Source: Cryptomeria japonica
Taxonomy: Eukaryota; Streptophyta; Pinopsida; Cupressales; Cupressaceae
Reading direction: 5' to 3'
NCBI RefSeq assembly: GCF_030272615.1
Contig: NW_026729263.1
Coordinates: forward strand, 1-64,000
DNA length: 64,000 bases
Each line of letters starts with the position of its first letter. The stretch's first letter is position 1. Below, piece by piece: positions 1 through 7,652 of this stretch. Below the pieces are notes generated by a model, which searched no databases, was not told where the DNA came from, and worked only from the letters and a program-made list of their open reading frames with translations. The position numbers were made by a program, and so were the translations under genes.

Positions 1-250
1 ACCAAGGAGCGCTCTGAAGTGTGCTCCAAGGTGCGGCGTGCACGAAGTCGGAGCCCGGTTTGCCCCGGGTGTGCACCTCGGGTGCGCACCTCGCGTGCAC
101 CTTCGCTGCGGTGGGCACCTTGGCTGGGTTGCGCGCCTTGGTGGGCACCATGCAGTGCACGAAGTCGGAGCCCGGTTTGCCCCGGGCGCGCACCTCCGCC
201 AGGGTGGGCACCTTGGTGCGCACAACTTGCCTGGGCTGCGCATCAGGAAG

Positions 251-370
251 GGCTCAAGATGGCACCCGCGTTCCGTTTTTTTCACTATCTTTCAGAACGG
301 AAATTTTAAAATATCGTTTTTTTTTGCCTTTTCTGGAAATTAGTGAAGGCAGCGCATCAAAGGTGCGCAA
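251..370. repeat. AT-rich module a
   Basis: About 120 bp, starting GGCTCAAGATGGCACC and ending GCATCAAAGGTGCGCA. The core has a T7 tract, CACTATCTTTC, ACGGAAATTTTAAAATA and a T9 tract, then CTGGAAATTAGTGAAGGC. This copy has the variants TTTCAGAACGG and AAAATATCG. It is sharply AT-rich against the GC-rich surroundings. On the minus strand it offers short T-runs. Confidence 0.92.
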
Positions 371-605
371 CGCTGGTGCGAACCTGGGAGCGCTCCGATG
401 TGTGCTCCAAGGTGCGGCGTGCACGAAGTCGGAGCCCGGTTTGCCTCGGGTGCGCCCTGGTGGGCACCATGGTGCGCACCAAGGAGCGCTCCGAAGTGTG
501 CTCCAAGGTGCGGCCTGCACGAAGTCGGAGCCCGGTTTGCCCCGGGTGTGCACCTCGGGTGGGCACCTTGGTGCGCATGCCTTGCCTGGGCTGCGCACCA
601 GGGCG
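371..605. repeat. GC-rich subrepeat stretch (deleted version)
   Basis: Holds two copies of the GTGCACGAAGTCGGAGCC-type subrepeat. Compared with 2443-2956, about 278 bp is missing; the junction reads GGTTTGCCTCGGGTGCGCCC near 450, consistent with recombination between short GGGTGCGC repeats. Confidence 0.85.
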
Positions 606-725
606 GGCTCAAGATGGCACCCGCGTTCCTTTTTTTTCACTATCTTTCAAAACGGAAATTTTAAAATCTCATTTTTTTTTGCCTTTTTCTGGAAATTAGT
701 GAAGGCAGCGCATCAAAGGTGCGCA
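606..725. repeat. AT-rich module b
   Basis: Same module with a longer T-run (T8) after GCGTTCC, followed by AAAATCTCA and CTTTTTCTGG. Confidence 0.92.
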
Positions 726-890
726 CCTCGCTGCCCACCACGGTGCGCAACGCCGGTGGGCACCCGGGAGTGCTTCGAAGTGTGCTCCAAGGTGCTGCGT
801 GCACGTTGTCGGAGCCCGGTTTGCCCCGGGTGCGCACCTCGCGTGCACCTTCGTCGGGGTGGGCACCTTGGCTTGGTTTGCCCCGGCTGC

Positions 891-1025
891 GCTCCGAAGC
901 GGGGTTATTGGAGCGCCGCCTCTTTTTTTGTCGGAGCGTTTGGTGGGGTTTCTCGCATTGGCTCTTCCGAGGCCCGGTTGCCACCCTGGCGCGCACGAAG
1001 TCGGAAGTAGGGTTAATTGCCCGGG
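891..1025. repeat. T7 module 1
   Basis: Runs from GCTCCGAAGCGGGGTTATTG through CCGCCTCTTTTTTTGTCGG, TTGGTGGGGTTTCTCGCATT and GGCTCTTCCGAGG to GGGTTAATTGCCCGGG. It occurs four times per unit (891, 1359, 3242, 3711) and always lies upstream of AT module c, d, g or h. The function is not recognised. Confidence 0.85.
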
Positions 1026-1074
1026 TGCGCACCTTTGCCAGGGTGGCACCTTACCTGGGCTGCGCACCAGGGCG

Positions 1075-1194
1075 GGCTCAAGATGGCACGCGCGTTCCGT
1101 TTTTTTCACTATCTTTCAAAACGGAAATTTTAAAATCTCCTTTTTTTTTTGCCTTTTCTGGAAATTAGTGAAGGCAGCGCATCAAAGGTGCGCA
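1075..1194. repeat. AT-rich module c
   Basis: Same module with GGCACGCGCG in place of GGCACCCGCG and AAAATCTCC before the T-run. It follows T7 module 1 directly. Confidence 0.92.
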
Positions 1195-1358
1195 CCTCGC
1201 TGCCCACCTTGGTGTGCTCTGAGGTGCGCACCCGGGAGCGCTACGAAGTGTGCTCCAAGGTGCGGCGTGCACGTTGTCGGAGCCCGGTTTGCCCCGGGTG
1301 CGCACCTCGCCTGCACCTTGGCCGGGGTGGGCACCTTGGCTGGGTTTGCCCAGGGTGC

Positions 1359-1505
1359 GCTCCGAAGCGGGGTTACTGGAGCGCCCCCTCTTTTTTTGTC
1401 AGAGAGTTTGGTGGGGTTTCTCGCATTGGCTCTTCCCAGGCCCGGTTGTTGGGTGCGCTCCCACCCTGGCGCGCGCGAAGTTGGAAGTTGGGTTAATTGC
1501 CCGGG
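1359..1505. repeat. T7 module 2
   Basis: Variant form with GTTACTGG, CCCCCTCTTTTTTTGTCAG, and an extra GTTGTTGGGTGCGCTCC stretch that makes it 12 bp longer. Confidence 0.85.
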
Positions 1506-1569
1506 CGCGCACCTTCGCCAGGGTGGGCACCTTGGTGCGCAAACCTTGGCTGGGCTGCGCACCAGGGCG

Positions 1570-1689
1570 GGCTCAAGATGGCACCAGCATTCCCTTTTTC
1601 TCACTATCTTTCAAAACGGAAATTTTAAAATCTCGTTTTTTTTTTGCCTTTTATGGAAATTAGTGAAGGCATCGCATCAAAGGTGCGCA
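1570..1689. repeat. AT-rich module d
   Basis: Same module with GGCACCAGCATTCCC, a CTTTTTCTCAC variant, AAAATCTCG and TTTTATGG instead of TTTTCTGG; the tail reads GGCATCGCATC. Confidence 0.92.
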
Positions 1690-2323
1690 CCTCGCTGCCC
1701 ACCTTGGTGTGCTCCGAGGTGCCCACCACGGTGCGCAACGCCGGTGCGAACCCGGGAGCGCCCCGATGTGTGCTCCAAGGTGCGGCGTGCACGAAGTCGG
1801 ACCCCGGTTTGCCCCGGGTGCGCACCTCGCGTGCACCTTGGTGCGCACACCTTGGCTGGGTTGCGCGGCCTGGTGGGCACCATGGTGCGCACCAAGGAGC
1901 GCTCCGAAGTGTGCTCCAAGGTGCGGCGTGCACGAAGTCGGAGCCCGGTTTGCCCCGGGTGCGCACCTTCGCCGCGGTGGGCACCATGGCGTGCACGAAG
2001 TCGGAGCCCGGTTTGCCCCGGGTGCGCACCTCGCGTGCACCTTCGCCGGGGTGGGCACCTCGGCTGGGTTGCGCGCCCTGGTGCGCACCAAGGAGCGCTC
2101 TGAAGTGTGCTCCAAGGTGCGGCGTGCACGAAGTCGGAGCCCGGTTTGCCCCGGGTGTGCACCTCGCGTGCACCTTCGCTGCGGTGGGCACCTTGGCTGG
2201 GTTGCGCGCCTTGGTGGGCACCATGCAGTGCACGAAGTCGGAGCCCGGTTTGCCCCGGGCGCGCACCTCCGCCAGGGTGGGCACCTTGGTGCGCACAACT
2301 TGCCTGGGCTGCGCACCAGGAAG
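1690..2323. repeat. GC-rich 63/128-bp subrepeats
   Basis: Tandem copies built of CACGAAGTCGGAGCCCGG, TTTGCCCCGGGTGCGCACC, TCGCGTGCACCTTCGCC and the linker CACCATGGTGCGCACC, with GGAGCGCTCCGAAGTGTG. Full (about 128 bp) and half (about 63 bp) versions alternate. Confidence 0.88.
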
Positions 2324-2442
2324 GGCTCAAGATGGCACCCGCGTTCCGTTTTTTTCACTATCTTTCAGAACGGAAATTTTAAAATATCGTTTTTTTTTGC
2401 CTTTTCTGGAAATTAGTGAAGGCAGCGCATCAAAGGTGCGCA
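2324..2442. repeat. AT-rich module e
   Basis: Duplicate of module a, carrying the same diagnostic TTTCAGAACGG and AAAATATCG. Confidence 0.92.
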
Positions 2443-2956
2443 ACGCTGGTGCGAACCTGGGAGCGCTCCGATGTGTGCTCCAAGGTGCGGCGTGCACGAA
2501 GTCGGACCCCGGTTTGCCCCGGGTGCGCACCTCGCGTGCACCTTGGTGCGCACACCTTGGCTGGGTTGCGCGCCCTGGTGGGCACCATGGTGCGCACCAA
2601 GGAGCGCTCCGAAGTGTGCTCCAAGGTGCGGCGTGCACGAAGTCGGAGCCCGGTTTGCCCCGGGTGCGCACCTCGCGTGCACCTTCGCCGCGGTGGGCAC
2701 CATGGCGTGCACGAAGTCGGAGCCCGGTTTGCCCCGGGTGCGCACCTCGCGTGCACCTTCGCCGGGGTGGGCACCTTAGTGTGCAGACCTTGGCTGGGTT
2801 GCGCGCCCTGGTGGGCACCATGGTGCGCACCAAGGAGCGCTCCGAAGTGTGCTCCAAGGTGCGGCCTGCACGAAGTCGGAGCCCGGTTTGCCCCGGGTGT
2901 GCACCTCGGGTGGGCACCTTGGTGCGCATGCCTTGCCTGGGCTGCGCACCAGGGCG
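2443..2956. repeat. GC-rich 63/128-bp subrepeats
   Basis: Full-length counterpart of 371-605, with four CACGAAGTCGGA copies. It includes the only TTAGTGTGCAGACC variant of the linker in the unit (about 2776). Confidence 0.88.
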
Positions 2957-3076
2957 GGCTCAAGATGGCACCCGCGTTCCTTTTTTTTCACTATCTTTCA
3001 AAACGGAAATTTTAAAATCTCATTTTTTTTTGCCTTTTTCTGGAAATTAGTGAAGGCAGCGCATCAAAGGTGCGCA
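2957..3076. repeat. AT-rich module f
   Basis: Duplicate of module b, with the same T8 and CTTTTTCTGG variants. Confidence 0.92.
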
Positions 3077-3241
3077 CCTCGCTGCCCACCACGGTGCGCA
3101 ACGCCGGTGGGCACCCGGGAGTGCTTCGAAGTGTGCTCCAAGGTGCTGCGTGCACGTTGTCGGAGCCCGGTTTGCCCCGGGTGCGCACCTCGCGTGCACC
3201 TTCGTCGGGGTGGGCACCTTGGCTGGGTTTGCCCCGGCTGC

Positions 3242-3376
3242 GCTCCGAAGCGGGGTTATTGGAGCGCCGCCTCTTTTTTTGTCGGAGCGTTTGGTGGGGT
3301 TTCTCGCATTGGCTCTTCCGAGGCCCGGTTGCCACCCTGGCGCGCACGAAGTCGGAAGTAGGGTTAATTGCCCGGG
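3242..3376. repeat. T7 module 3
   Basis: Copy of module 1 in duplication copy B, at offset 2351. Confidence 0.85.
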
Positions 3377-3426
3377 TGCGCACCTTTGCCAGGGTGGGCA
3401 CCTTACCTGGGCTGCGCACCAGGGCG

Positions 3427-3546
3427 GGCTCAAGATGGCACGCGCGTTCCGTTTTTTTCACTATCTTTCAAAACGGAAATTTTAAAATCTCCTTTTTTTT
3501 TTGCCTTTTCTGGAAATTAGTGAAGGCAGCGCATCAAAGGTGCGCA
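3427..3546. repeat. AT-rich module g
   Basis: Duplicate of module c, with GGCACGCGCG and AAAATCTCC. Confidence 0.92.
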
Positions 3547-3710
3547 CCTCGCTGCCCACCTTGGTGTGCTCTGAGGTGCGCACCCGGGAGCGCTACGAAG
3601 TGTGCTCCAAGGTGCGGCGTGCACGTTGTCGGAGCCCGGTTTGCCCCGGGTGCGCACCTCGCCTGCACCTTGGCCGGGGTGGGCACCTTGGCTGGGTTTG
3701 CCCAGGGTGC

Positions 3711-3857
3711 GCTCCGAAGCGGGGTTACTGGAGCGCCCCCTCTTTTTTTGTCAGAGCGTTTGGTGGGGTTTCTCGCATTGGCTCTTCCCAGGCCCGGTTG
3801 TTGGGTGCGCTCCCACCCTGGCGCGCGCGAAGTTGGAAGTTGGGTTAATTGCCCGGG
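3711..3857. repeat. T7 module 4
   Basis: Copy of module 2 in duplication copy B, at offset 2352. It reads CAGAGCG where module 2 reads CAGAGAG in some units. Confidence 0.85.
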
Positions 3858-3921
3858 CGCGCACCTTCGCCAGGGTGGGCACCTTGGTGCGCACACCTTG
3901 GCTGGGCTGCGCACCAGGGCG

Positions 3922-4041
3922 GGCTCAAGATGGCACCAGCATTCCCTTTTTCTCACTATCTTTCAAAACGGAAATTTTAAAATCTCGTTTTTTTTTTGCC
4001 TTTTATGGAAATTAGTGAAGGCATCGCATCAAAGGTGCGCA
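3922..4041. repeat. AT-rich module h
   Basis: Duplicate of module d, with GGCACCAGCATTCCC and TTTTATGG. Confidence 0.92.
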
Positions 4042-5020
4042 CCTCGCTGCCCACCTTGGTGTGCTCCGAGGTGCCCACCACGGTGCGCAACGCCGGTGCG
4101 AACCCGGGAGCGCCCCGATGTGTGCTCCAAGGTGCGGCGTGCACGAAGTCGGACCCCGGTTTGCCCCGGGTGCGCACCTCGCGTGCACCTTGGTGCGCAC
4201 ACCTTGGCTGGGTTGCGCGGCCTGGTGGGCACCATGGTGCGCACCAAGGAGCGCTTCGAAGTGTGCTCCAAGGTGCGGCGTGCACGAAGTCGGAGCCCGG
4301 TTTGCCCCGGGTACGCACCTCGCGTGCACCTTCGCCGGGGTGGGCACCTCGGCTGGGTTGCGCGCCCTGGTGCGCACCAAGGAGCGCTCCGAAGTGTGCT
4401 CCAAGGTGCGGCGTGCACGAAGTCGGAGCCCGGTTTGCCCCGGGTGCGCACCTTCGCCGCGGTGCGCACCATGGCGTGCACGAAGTCGGAGCCCGGTTTG
4501 CCCCGGGTGCGCACCTCGCGTGCACCTTCGGCGGGGTTGCGCGCCCTGGTGGGCACCATGGTGCGCACCAAGGAGCGCTCCGAAGTGTGCTCCAAGGTGC
4601 GGCGTGCACGAAGTCGGAGCCCGGTTTGCCCCGGGTGCGCACCTCGCGTGCACCTTCGGCGGGGTTGCGCGCCCTGGTGGGCACCATGGTGCGCACCAAG
4701 GAGCGCTCCGAAGTGTGCTCCAAGGTGCGGCGTGCACGAAGTCGGAGCCCGGTTTGCCCCGGGTGCGCACCTCGCGTGCACCTTCGCCGCGGTGGGCACC
4801 ATGGCGTGCACGAAGTCGGAGCCCGGTTTGCCCCGGGTGCGCACCTCGCGTGCACCTTCGCCGGGGTGGGCACCTCGGCTGGGTTGCGCGCCCTGGTGCG
4901 CACCAAGGAGCGCTCCGAAGTGTGCTCCAAGGTGCGGCGTGCACGAAGTCGGAGCCCGGTTTGCCCCGGGTGCGCACCTCGCGTGCACCTTCGCCAGGGT
5001 GGGCACCTCGGTGCGCACAC
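4042..5020. repeat. Purest 63/128-bp tandem array
   Basis: The longest stretch without an AT module. CGAAGTCGGA recurs at spacings of 63 bp (4418 to 4481) and 128 bp (4481 to 4609), and GTGTGCTCC recurs at 4585 and 4713. This is the most homogeneous part of the spacer. Confidence 0.9.
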
Positions 5021-5081
5021 CTTCTCAATGTTTTCTTGCCTTTTCTGGAAATTGGTGAAGGCAGCGCATCAAAGGTGCGCA
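5021..5081. repeat. AT-rich module i, 5' truncated
   Basis: Only the 3' half survives: CTTCTCAATGTTTTCTTGCC, then CTGGAAATTGGTGAAGGC and GCATCAAAGGTGCGCA. The GGCTCAAGATGG head and the ATTTTAAAAT core are missing. Confidence 0.85.
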
Positions 5082-5697
5082 CCTCGGTGTGCTCCGAGGT
5101 GCGAACCCGAGAGCGCTCCGAGGTGCCCACGAAGTCGAAAGTCGGGTTAATTGCATTGTTTTCCCCGGGTGCGCTCCGAGGTGCGCAACATCGGCGCGCA
5201 CCAAGGAGGGCTCCGAAGTGTGCTCCAAGGTGCGCACGATGGCGTGCACCTCTGGTGCGCACGATTCGGAGCTCGGTTTGACCGGGGTGCGCACACCTTG
5301 GCTGGGTTGCGCACCTTTTGTGCGCTCCAAGGTGCGCACGAAGTCGGAGCTCGGTTTGCCCCGGGTGCGCACCTTCGCCAGGGTGCGCACCTTGATGCGC
5401 ACGCCTTGGCTGGGCTGCGCACCTTGGTGGGCGCCATGGTGCGCACCTTTCGTGCGCTCCAAGGTGCGCACGAAGTCGGAGCTCGGTTTGCCCCGGGTGC
5501 GCACCTTGGTGGGCGCCATGGTGCACTCCGAGGTGCCCAAGATTGGTGCGCACCAAGGAGCGCTCCGAAGTGCGCTCCAAGGTGCGCGCGAAGTCGAAAG
5601 TTGGGTTAATTGTCCGGTTTGCCTCGGGTGCGCACCTTGCGTGCACCTTCGCCAGGGTGGGCGCCTTGGTGCGCACACCTTGGCTGGGCTGCGCACA
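5082..5697. repeat. Diverged GC-rich subrepeats
   Basis: Copies carry GGAGCTCGG instead of GGAGCCCGG, spaced about 132 bp apart (5339 and 5471), together with a decayed ACGATTCGGAGCTCGG copy near 5260. They share the parent structure but are less uniform than 4042-5020, as expected at the edge of a homogenised array. Confidence 0.85.
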
Positions 5698-5824
5698 CCT
5701 TGGCACCCGCGTTTCCTTCATTTTAAATTTTTTTTTTTTACAATCTCTCAAGTGGGAAATTCTATAATCTCAACTTTTTTTGCCTTTTCAGGAAACTTTT
5801 GAATGGAGCGCATCATTGGTGCGC
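5698..5824. repeat. AT-rich module j, diverged
   Basis: Nearest module to the 5S gene on its 3' side, and the most diverged. It has GGCACCCGCGTTTCC, a T12 tract at about 5728, ACAATCTCTCAAGTGGGAAATTCTATAATCTC spread over 5740-5772, and CTTTTCAGGAAACTTTTG. The order of parts is kept, so it is an old copy of the same module. Confidence 0.8.
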
Positions 5825-5830
5825 TCCGAA

Positions 5831-6227
5831 GTGTGCTCCAAAGCTCTCTCCAGCTGCGTGCACCTGCCCCGGCCGCGCACCCGGCCCCGCCCAGCTTCGC
5901 TCACCTGTCCCGGGCGTCTGGTGCGGAACCTTAGAGTAAGAAACATCACCGTGCACCTTGGCCAACGTGCGCGACTCGACCGAGCGCGCACTGGCCGAGG
6001 TGCACACCGATTTCACCTGGGTGCGCGCGCAGCACCTCGGGCGCACCGGGGTGCGCGCACAACGCCCGGGTTGCACCGTGGCCTGTGTGCTCGGGGCGCC
6101 TCGGGTGCGCGCTCGGTGTCGCCCCCGCGCGCGCGGTAGTGCGGGCAGCGCACCCCGGCCCGGCCCGGCCCCGACGAGAACGCAAACGGGCAAAAGGTTT
6201 ATTCAAATAGCATTGCGACGCCCGGCG
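5831..6227. other. GC-rich 3' flank of 5S gene
   Basis: Non-repetitive within the unit apart from scattered GTGCGCGC and GTGCACC words. It contains a GGCCC-rich run near 6153-6173 and the unit 2/unit 4 variant site (6063). No gene, tRNA or coding signal is seen. The other units contain the same stretch at the stated offsets. Confidence 0.75.
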
Positions 6228-6240
6228 AAAAACTAAAAAA
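6228..6240 (-). terminator. Pol III T-run terminator, unit 1
   Basis: On the minus strand the gene runs into T6 (6235-6240), then AG, then a second run of T5 (6228-6232). Four or more T's on the non-template strand terminate Pol III, so the second run is a plausible backup. The first two T's are included in the 5S RNA end. Confidence 0.9.
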
Positions 6241-6358
6241 GGGTGCAACACCGGGACTTCCCGGGAGGTCACCCATCCCAGTACTACTCCGGCCCAAGCG
6301 CGCTTAACTGCGGAGTTCTGATGGGATCCGGTGCACTAACGCTGGTATGATCGCACCC
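6239..6358 (-). rRNA. 5S ribosomal RNA, unit 1
   Basis: Structural RNA of the large (60S) ribosomal subunit, transcribed by RNA polymerase III with TFIIIA/TFIIIC. Read on the minus strand it begins GGGTGCGATCATACCAGC and ends GTTGCACCCTT, which gives the 120 nt usual for plant 5S. Both ends pair to form helix I. The type 1 internal promoter is intact: box A AGTTAAGCGCGCTTGG lies at nt 50-65 (6294-6309), the intermediate element falls near nt 67-72, and box C with GGATGGG lies at nt 81-87 (6272-6278). The GGATCC typical of plant 5S genes is also present. The start was placed at the conserved GGG after a C at -1. The 3' end was placed two T's into the T-run. No mutation suggests a pseudogene. 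The identification follows from recognising the conserved plant 5S sequence. Confidence 0.98.
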
Positions 6359-6388
6359 GTTATGAGCTTGTCGCAGTGTGTACTTAGC
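6359..6388 (-). promoter_or_regulatory. 5S upstream promoter element, unit 1
   Basis: In the 30 bases before the 5S start, the minus strand shows C at -1, which plant 5S genes conserve. GC lies at about -15/-14, close to the usual GC near -12. A weak TATA-position sequence, TAAGTACA, lies at -28 to -21. The A/T content at -28 is lower than the TTTATATA seen in Arabidopsis, so initiation may rely mainly on the internal boxes. Known from the family: these three upstream elements modulate Pol III transcription in plants. Confidence 0.7.
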
Positions 6389-6760
6389 AAACCGCGACCC
6401 ACGTGCGAATCCACCCCGGCCACCCACCCCCGTCGAGGTGCACACCCTCCCTCGCGAAGTGCGCCCCGTTCGCCAAGTGTGAGCCCTGCCCGGGTGCGCG
6501 CACCTTGCTAGGGCGTCGGGTGTGCACCCGGCCCGACCTACGTGCGTGCACCTGGAGGGGGCGTCGTGTGCGTGCAGTGTCCCGTCTGCAACGCGGTGCC
6601 CACACACCACCTCGGGCGCAACGACCTGCGCTCACATGTGGGCCGAGTGCACCTTGGTGCATGTTCGGGGCGCCTCGGGTGCACGCTCGATCTTGCCCCG
6701 GTGCACCAAGGCGCTCGGTTTGCCCCGGGTGCGCACTTGGTGCAAGGTGGGCACCCAAAA
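6389..6760. other. GC-rich 5' flank of 5S gene
   Basis: About 370 bp upstream of the 5S promoter, non-repetitive within the unit, with scattered GTGCACC words. It contains the unit 1 variant at 6536. A short frame at 6569-6652 encodes CVQCPVC followed by two spaced histidines, but nothing else supports a gene. Confidence 0.7.
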
Positions 6761-7130
6761 TAGGGATCAAGCACCAAAACACAAGTTTCGGGATGCAAAA
6801 TGGGACCCAAGGACCACAAATGCGTTCCAAGACCCATGATGGGTCCACGAGAACAAAAATGTGTTCCGAGACTTAATAAACAAATATTGGGTTTTAGGAG
6901 AAGAAACATGCTCTGATGCCCAAAACGAGAATCGACCCCGAAAAGGCCACAGGCCAAAAGTGGGATGCGAGACAAAAAAAAATGGGACCCGAGGACCAAA
7001 ATTGGGTTCCCAGGTCGAAGACAGGGCAACCGGACAAGAAACGACCTCTAAGGCTCGAAATGAGTCCCGACGACTAAAACTTGACAAGAAGCACCCATCA
7101 GGCACCCAACTCGACACCCATGGGATGCCG
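6761..7130. repeat. A-rich degenerate ~20-bp minisatellite
   Basis: The core word is close to AAATGGGACCCAAGGACC. TGGGACC/TGCGTTCC/TGGGTCC/TGTGTTCC occur at 6801, 6821, 6840 and 6860, about 20 bp apart. Weaker copies continue at about 6887, 6909, 6961, 6983 and 7002. An A9 tract lies at 6974-6982. The composition differs from the rest of the spacer, which suggests a separate origin. Confidence 0.8.
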
Positions 7131-7164
7131 ACCCACCCGGGCTTCCACCTAGCACACCTTGGCA

Positions 7165-7183
7165 CCCACCCACCCTCGCACCC
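7165..7183 (-). other. Canonical G-quadruplex motif 1
   Basis: The minus strand reads GGG-TGCGA-GGG-T-GGG-T-GGG: four G3 runs with loops of 5, 1 and 1. Short loops favour a stable structure. It repeats in every unit (for example 15088-15106, 38888-38906, 62647-62665). Confidence 0.75.
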
Positions 7184-7566
7184 AACCTCGCACCCAACTT
7201 AGCACCTTTGAACCCACATTGGCACTCACCCTGACCCTGGCACCTTGGAACCCACATTGGCACTCACCTTGACCCTGGCACCCACCTTTGCACTCACCTT
7301 GGGACCCACCCTGGCTCCCACCTCGGCACCCACCCAGACACCCACCTTGGTTCCTTGGCACCCACCTTGGATCCTTGGCACCCACCCCGACACCCACCTT
7401 GGCACGCAACTTGGCTACTTGCCACCCACCTTGGCTCCTTGACGCCCACCCCGACAACCACCCCGTGACCTACCCTGGCTAGGGTTGGTGCACACCCACC
7501 CTGGTGCCCACCTTGGCACCCACCCTATGACCCACCTTGGCACGCACCTTAGTACCCACCCCGTTA

Positions 7567-7586
7567 CCCACCCTAGGACCCACCCC
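7567..7586 (-). other. Canonical G-quadruplex motif 2
   Basis: The minus strand reads GGGG-T-GGG-TCCTA-GGG-T-GGG, with loops of 1, 5 and 1. It lies at the far end of the C-rich domain from the 5S gene. Confidence 0.75.
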
Positions 7587-7652
7587 GTGACCCACCTTGG
7601 CCAGGGTGGGTGCCTTGGTGCGCACAACTTGCCTGGGCTGCACACCAGGGCG

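Larger units (their letters stand above)
1..1961. repeat. Internal segmental duplication, copy A
   Basis: Matches 2087-4313 of the same unit: b, c and d AT modules and both T7 modules recur at offset 2351-2352, and the a/e module at offset 2073. Copy A is shorter because it lacks about 278 bp around position 450, has one extra 13-bp submonomer near 80, and lacks one G near 1049. Identity ends at 1961, where copy B continues with GTACGC. Confidence 0.9.
2087..4313. repeat. Internal segmental duplication, copy B
   Basis: Partner of 1-1961 in direct orientation, retaining the approximately 278 bp missing from copy A. The two copies are nearly identical over their shared part, so they arose or were homogenised recently. 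The duplication is fixed in all units, so it predates the spread of the current 7.9-kb unit. Confidence 0.9.
7131..7620. repeat. C-rich CACC/TTGGCACC minisatellite
   Basis: Strongly strand-asymmetric: the plus strand is an irregular run of CACCCACC and TTGGCACC words, roughly 12 and 23-24 bp apart. The minus strand, which is the 5S sense strand, is correspondingly rich in GGGTGG. It lies 0.8-1.3 kb upstream of the 5S gene. No coding potential is seen. Confidence 0.88.

Noticed and set aside
1010-1025. TAGGGTTA resembling a plant telomere repeat
   Set aside because: A single occurrence per copy of the T7 module, within GGGTTAATTG; there is no tandem TTTAGGG run.
4042-5020. CRISPR-like array
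   Set aside because: The repeats are contiguous tandem copies with no unique spacers, and no cas genes are present; the context is plant rDNA.
3070-5058. 662-codon open frame and similar long frames in all units
   Set aside because: Several frames on both strands are open over the same bases, the residues simply mirror the DNA repeat, the frames run through AT modules and repeat junctions, and no known domain is visible. They are stop-poor GC repeats.
5728-5740. T12 tract as a retrotransposon poly-A tail
   Set aside because: It sits at the position of the T-run in a diverged AT module and is shared by all units, with no adjacent retroelement sequence or target-site duplication.
6239-6358. 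5S sequence as part of a Cassandra-type TRIM retroelement
   Set aside because: Cassandra elements carry 5S-like sequence in their LTRs, but here there are no paired LTRs, primer binding site or target duplications. The gene is intact and tandemly arrayed in one orientation.
6569-6652. Zinc-finger-like peptide (CVQCPVC followed by spaced H-x4-H) in the 5S 5' flank
   Set aside because: The Cys-to-His spacing is not the usual 12 residues, the frame is only 73 codons, the frame ends in spacer repeat, and other frames are open over the same bases. Probably chance.
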